Assembly (NCBI GenBank): GCA_913052475.1
Contig: CAJXEJ010000006.1
Coordinates: 1 to 64,000 of the forward strand
Length of the DNA stretch: 64,000 nucleotides
Reading direction: 5' to 3'
Source of the DNA: an uncultured Dehalococcoidia bacterium
Lineage (GTDB): Bacteria > Chloroflexota > Dehalococcoidia > Lucifugimonadales > Lucifugimonadaceae
A program made the translations under genes and the position numbers. Below are positions 61,205-64,000 of the stretch, piece after piece (the stretch's first letter is position 1; each line of letters opens with the position of its first letter). Below the pieces are notes generated by a model. The model was not told where the DNA came from, searched no databases, and was given only the letters and a program-made list of their open reading frames with translations.

Positions 61205-61990
61205 CTACTTGATCAGCTTGCGTCTCAACAGGAAGGTCGCAATAGGCCACAGAACGGCCGTCAGCGCGATCAGATACAAAGCGGACCACAAGTGAGACAT
61301 ATCAAGGCTTGCGAGCGCAAATCCTCGACCGATGTTAACGGCGGCGGTAAGTGGCATTGCCCAGGCGATCGGCTCCACCCAATTGGGAAGGATCGAGATA
61401 GGGAAGAACGAACCCGAGAAGAAGAACATTGGTGTCGCAATAAGCGTGAACACCAGAGTCAAAAATGTCATGTGTGGTGCAGTAGCCGAAAATAAGAACC
61501 CCAATGTGCCGAAAGTTATACCCACCATGATCGCTGGAATAATTATTCCGATCGCTTCCCAATTATTTAACCAACCAAAAAGTGCGGCAACGACCGCGGT
61601 ACCAGCCACCGTCATTATCGATCTCGTCACCGCCCATAAAATATCTCCCATGGCGATCTCGGTGATAGTGATCGGGGTGGTTAGCGCCGTTTCGTAAATG
61701 TCATTGTCCATTCGGTTGTAAGCGTTCCATGATGTCTCGAAAAGAGCGTGGAACATCGCGTTGCCGACAAGCAGTCCCGGCGTTACAAATTCAGCGTATG
61801 AAACTCCGTCTTCAACCGACCCCACAAGTTTTCCAACGCCAAATCCGACCGCCACTAGCATGATGACCGGTTCGATCAATACCCAAGTGATCACGAATTT
61901 CCAATAGCGTACAAACGAAACTGCGTGACGCAGCCAGAGACCGGTAACGCTGCGGCGACGAATGCCTGAATTTGGAATTGCGAGGTTCAT
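61205..61990 (-). CDS. ABC-2 type exporter permease, DrrB/NodJ-like
   Basis: The 261-residue protein has about six helices. It begins in a cytoplasmic segment RSVTGLWLRHAVSFVRYWKFVITWVLIEPVIMLVAVGFGVG, typical of the NodJ/DrrB branch, with FVTPGLLVGNAMFHALFETSWNAYNRM and PMFFFSGSFFPISILPNWVEPIAWAMPLTAAVN, the ABC-2 signature. It follows the ATPase by 2 bases. The exported substance is unknown; relatives export drugs, lipids or oligosaccharides. Confidence 0.93.
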   Translation of the reverse strand: MNLAIPNSGIRRRSVTGLWLRHAVSFVRYWKFVITWVLIEPVIMLVAVGFGVGKLVGSVEDGVSYAEFVTPGLLVGNAMFHALFETSWNAYNRMDNDIYETALTTPITITEIAMGDILWAVTRSIMTVAGTAVVAALFGWLNNWEAIGIIIPAIMVGITFGTLGFLFSATAPHMTFLTLVFTLIATPMFFFSGSFFPISILPNWVEPIAWAMPLTAAVNIGRGFALASLDMSHLWSALYLIALTAVLWPIATFLLRRKLIK

Positions 61991-61992
61991 CG

Positions 61993-62958
61993 TTAGTCTC
62001 TTAGTTCTCGACCTGTGATCGCCAAAAATACATCTTCAAGATTGCCGGCTCGGAATGTGGTTTGAACGCCCTCGGTTCCTTCGAGTCCGGATAGATCGGG
62101 TCGGTCACCATTTACGCCTTTGACACTAACGAGAGCGCCGACTTCTCGAAACGAAATCTCTCGCTCATTCAAGTAGTCACGCACCGTTCGAAGCGAAGCT
62201 GGCGCAACTCTGAGCTGTGCTATTTCTTTGGGAGCGTGCCGTTCGATCATCTCGTCTGGCGTTCCCTCATCGAGGATCTTGCCGTGATCCATGATCGATA
62301 GTCGATCACACAGAGTCGTCGCCTCTTCCATGTAGTGGGTTGAAAGAAGCACGGTGACTCCAGCGTCTTTAAGTATCGCCAACTCCTCCCACACCCGGTT
62401 TCGACTCTGCGGATCAAGACCAGTCGACGGCTCGTCCATGACGATGACGTTTGAGCTGGTCATCATTGCTCGAGCAATAGCCAACCGACGCTTCATTCCA
62501 CCGGAAAGTTCGTACGTGTTCGCCTTCGTACGGTCACGCAAACCAAAGAATTCGAGCACTTCATGTGCTCGATTCTTCGAGTCTTTCCATGAAAGTCCGG
62601 CGAGGAAGCCGAAGAGAAAGAGGTTTTGAAATACGGTTAGTCCACCATCGAGACCATCGTGCTGAGTTACAACACCCATCACTTCTCTGACTGCGCGATT
62701 GTTTTTCACAACATCGATGCCCGCGACCATTATCTCTCCGGAATCGACGGGTGAAAGCCCGGCAAGCATTCGCATCATTGTGGTCTTGCCTGCACCGTTC
62801 GGGCCCAGCAATCCGTAGGTCTCACCCGGTTCAACTTTGAACGTGATTCCATCGACAGCTGCCACGTCGCCGTAAAGTTTGCGGATATTGTCCGCATGTA
62901 TTACCGAGCCATCAGTATTTCGCGTGGCATCGTTGTGCAATTTCGATTTTTCGGTCAC
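61993..62958 (-). CDS. ABC exporter ATP-binding protein, DrrA/NodI-like
   Basis: The 321-residue ATPase has Walker A GLLGPNGAGKTTMMRMLAGLSP near residues 49-70, signature ELSGGMKRRLAIARAMM near 151-167, Walker B VIVMDEPSTGLDPQSRN and the H-loop LLSTHYMEEATTLCDRLSIM. The C-terminal part after residue 235 is the DrrA-type extension (AQLRVAPASLRTVRDYLNE). It is the first gene of the pair with the permease and lies 52 bases after the molybdopterin synthase gene in the same direction. Confidence 0.94.
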   Translation of the reverse strand: MTEKSKLHNDATRNTDGSVIHADNIRKLYGDVAAVDGITFKVEPGETYGLLGPNGAGKTTMMRMLAGLSPVDSGEIMVAGIDVVKNNRAVREVMGVVTQHDGLDGGLTVFQNLFLFGFLAGLSWKDSKNRAHEVLEFFGLRDRTKANTYELSGGMKRRLAIARAMMTSSNVIVMDEPSTGLDPQSRNRVWEELAILKDAGVTVLLSTHYMEEATTLCDRLSIMDHGKILDEGTPDEMIERHAPKEIAQLRVAPASLRTVRDYLNEREISFREVGALVSVKGVNGDRPDLSGLEGTEGVQTTFRAGNLEDVFLAITGRELRD

Positions 62959-63010
62959 GTCCCCTCTTTATGTCAGCCAATTAAGGCTGCCTAGACCATT
63001 CAGATTCACG

Positions 63011-63727
63011 CTACTCAGCAGGCTGTCCGGAACCAGATGTTTCGCCGATCCACACTTCCCCATCCTCTAAGTGTTCCTTTTTCCATATCGGAACGATCTC
63101 CTTGAGACGATCTACAAAATAAAGCGCCGATTCAAACGCCGGTCGTCGATGGGCCGAGCCAACCGCTACAACCATGCTCGTTTCGCCGATATCGACTCGT
63201 CCTGTGCGATGAGCGATCGCGATCTGACCCAGTTCCCACTTATCCCGCATCTCTTCGATAATTTCAGCGATCTTGTTCTCGGCCATCGGCTGATAAGCCT
63301 CATAGTCGAGGTATTTAACCTTCCGACCTGCGTTGTGGTCGCGAGTGACACCCAGGAAGATTACGACTGCACCATCTGCACCGGTAGTTACAAACTCGGT
63401 TAGCGGTTCTTCGTCGAGTTCGTCAGGAGTGATGAACACCCAGTCAGAATTGGTCTTGATATCGTCCGACCCACCACTAACCGGCGGGATCAGCGCGATT
63501 TCGTCGCCTGCACTTACCGTCTGATCCCCCTTCACATACTCACCGTTCAAGGCAAGCATCACGCTGGAGTCCGGTTGCGGATCACGAGGAGTCGCTTTTC
63601 GAGCTTCGGCAATGACTTCATCGACCGTCATACCTTCCGTTATTGCGATCTGAGCGGAGCGCGTACCTGCGCGCTGCCGCAATACGGCGAAGAACAGAAC
63701 AGTGATGTGTTGTTCGGAGTTGGCCAA
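63011..63727 (-). CDS. Molybdopterin synthase, MoaD-MoaE fusion (MoaX-like)
   Basis: The 238-residue protein joins the two subunits of molybdopterin synthase, which are usually separate. Residues 1-86 are MoaD: ITVLFFAVLRQRAGTRSAQI at the start and EIALIPPVSGG at the end, where the Gly-Gly is the thiocarboxylate site. Residues 92-235 are MoaE: DEEPLTEFVTTGADGAVVIFLGVTRDHNAGRKVKYLDYEAY, IAHRTGRVDIGETSMVVAVGSAHRRPAFESALYFVDRLKEIVPIWKKEH, including the active-site lysines. In the known mycobacterial MoaX fusion the chain is cleaved after Gly-Gly to become active; the same is expected here. No other moa gene is in the window. Confidence 0.94.
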   Translation of the reverse strand: MANSEQHITVLFFAVLRQRAGTRSAQIAITEGMTVDEVIAEARKATPRDPQPDSSVMLALNGEYVKGDQTVSAGDEIALIPPVSGGSDDIKTNSDWVFITPDELDEEPLTEFVTTGADGAVVIFLGVTRDHNAGRKVKYLDYEAYQPMAENKIAEIIEEMRDKWELGQIAIAHRTGRVDIGETSMVVAVGSAHRRPAFESALYFVDRLKEIVPIWKKEHLEDGEVWIGETSGSGQPAE

Positions 63728-63880
63728 GATTTCCTATCGAAGTGATATTGGGCGCTAGAAGACATCTGAACTTCAAGTGCGTCAAACGATGTGATTCAGG
63801 GTACTGCCGAACCGGTGCACCGGGTACGACGCGTGTCACCAGAAGTAGTGGATTTTATTGCAAATCGAGCAATCGGACGC

Positions 63881-64000
63881 TCAAACACTCTGCGACGATG
63901 GCCACTCTCGAGTCAGAATTGAATACACTGCGTTGCCGAAAAATTTACCGCCAACAAGCATGGTGTGCGAAGGCATTCTCGAATTTGAATCCCACTCGTT
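63881..64000 (-). CDS. Possible C-terminal end of a gene running off the right edge
   Basis: The minus strand is open from the window edge to TGA at 63881-63883 (about 39 codons), reading SHTMLVGGKFFGNAVYSILT near the middle. I do not recognise it, and this length can arise by chance. Confidence 0.25.
   Translation of the reverse strand, partial: NEWDSNSRMPSHTMLVGGKFFGNAVYSILTREWPSSQSV

Noticed and set aside
1-64000. CRISPR arrays, rRNA genes or complete prophage
   Set aside because: No regularly spaced repeats, no rRNA sequence and no structural phage genes were seen; only a small integrase remnant and an att-like repeat.

Overview
The window looks like chromosomal DNA of a free-living bacterium. 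The gene set best fits Chloroflexota, probably Dehalococcoidia/SAR202-like: a lipoprotein ABC binding protein with a repeated Val/Glu/Lys linker, a UGSC-type selenoprotein, a UroD/MtaA-type protein, an LLM-class flavin oxidoreductase, a GldA/F/G-like ABC set, a CbbQ/CbbO pair, a K+-dependent membrane pyrophosphatase and frequent TTG starts. This placement is inferred from family content only; no rRNA is present.

Layout. 1-7.8 kb: the 5' part of an AzgA-type purine permease, a tRNA with several defects, a dipeptide/oligopeptide ABC operon (SBP, two permeases), a glutaredoxin remnant, and a selenoprotein gene that the ORF track splits at an in-frame TGA. 7.8-9.6 kb: a TetR regulator divergent from the selenoprotein gene, then a UroD/MtaA-like protein. 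9.6-11.5 kb: an accessory spot with an integrase C-terminal remnant, a 47-bp partial copy of tRNA-Lys, a PlsC-like acyltransferase and the intact tRNA-Lys. 11.6-13.8 kb: amt-glnK and a tautomerase. 13.9-24 kb: housekeeping genes (thiL-tsaE-tsaB-ndk, rsfS, mnmA, rnhB), a cyclase, a thiE pseudogene, hppA behind a terminator-like hairpin, and an MBL hydrolase. 24-31 kb: a prepilin peptidase remnant, an LLM oxidoreductase, mutS, a membrane protein and a cysteine desulfurase. 31-36 kb: a GldA/GldF/GldG-like ABC operon with a DUF4340-like protein. 36-41.5 kb: VWA protein, NUDIX hydrolase and MoxR-type AAA+ ATPase, then coaE. 41.7-44.9 kb: selA-smr-rarA. 44.9-46.3 kb: a decayed ABC-2 exporter pair. 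46.3-56 kb: threonine aldolase, lspA-rluD, gltX, rpsU, purQ-purL, HAD phosphatase, FmdB-like protein and dtd. 56-61 kb: NAD synthesis (nadC, nadA, with miaB) divergent from nadX, then tRNA-Ser. 61-64 kb: a DrrAB-like ABC exporter and a fused MoaD-MoaE molybdopterin synthase.

Main point of interest. The reading frame 5891-7570 (minus) is continuous except for one TGA. That codon lies in the DUGxCTS motif of the UGSC (seleno)protein family, and a perfect 7-bp hairpin follows at SECIS distance. selA, which makes Sec-tRNA, is intact 34 kb away. The protein is also fused to a long C-terminal domain and shares a palindrome-rich intergenic region with a TetR regulator, suggesting a small regulated selenoenzyme locus. 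Other notable features are the tRNA-Lys att-like duplication, the MoaX-like fusion, the amino-acid-dehydrogenase route to quinolinate (NadX instead of NadB), a GlnK without a T-loop tyrosine, and several recent pseudogenes (thiE, ABC-2 exporter, glutaredoxin, prepilin peptidase).
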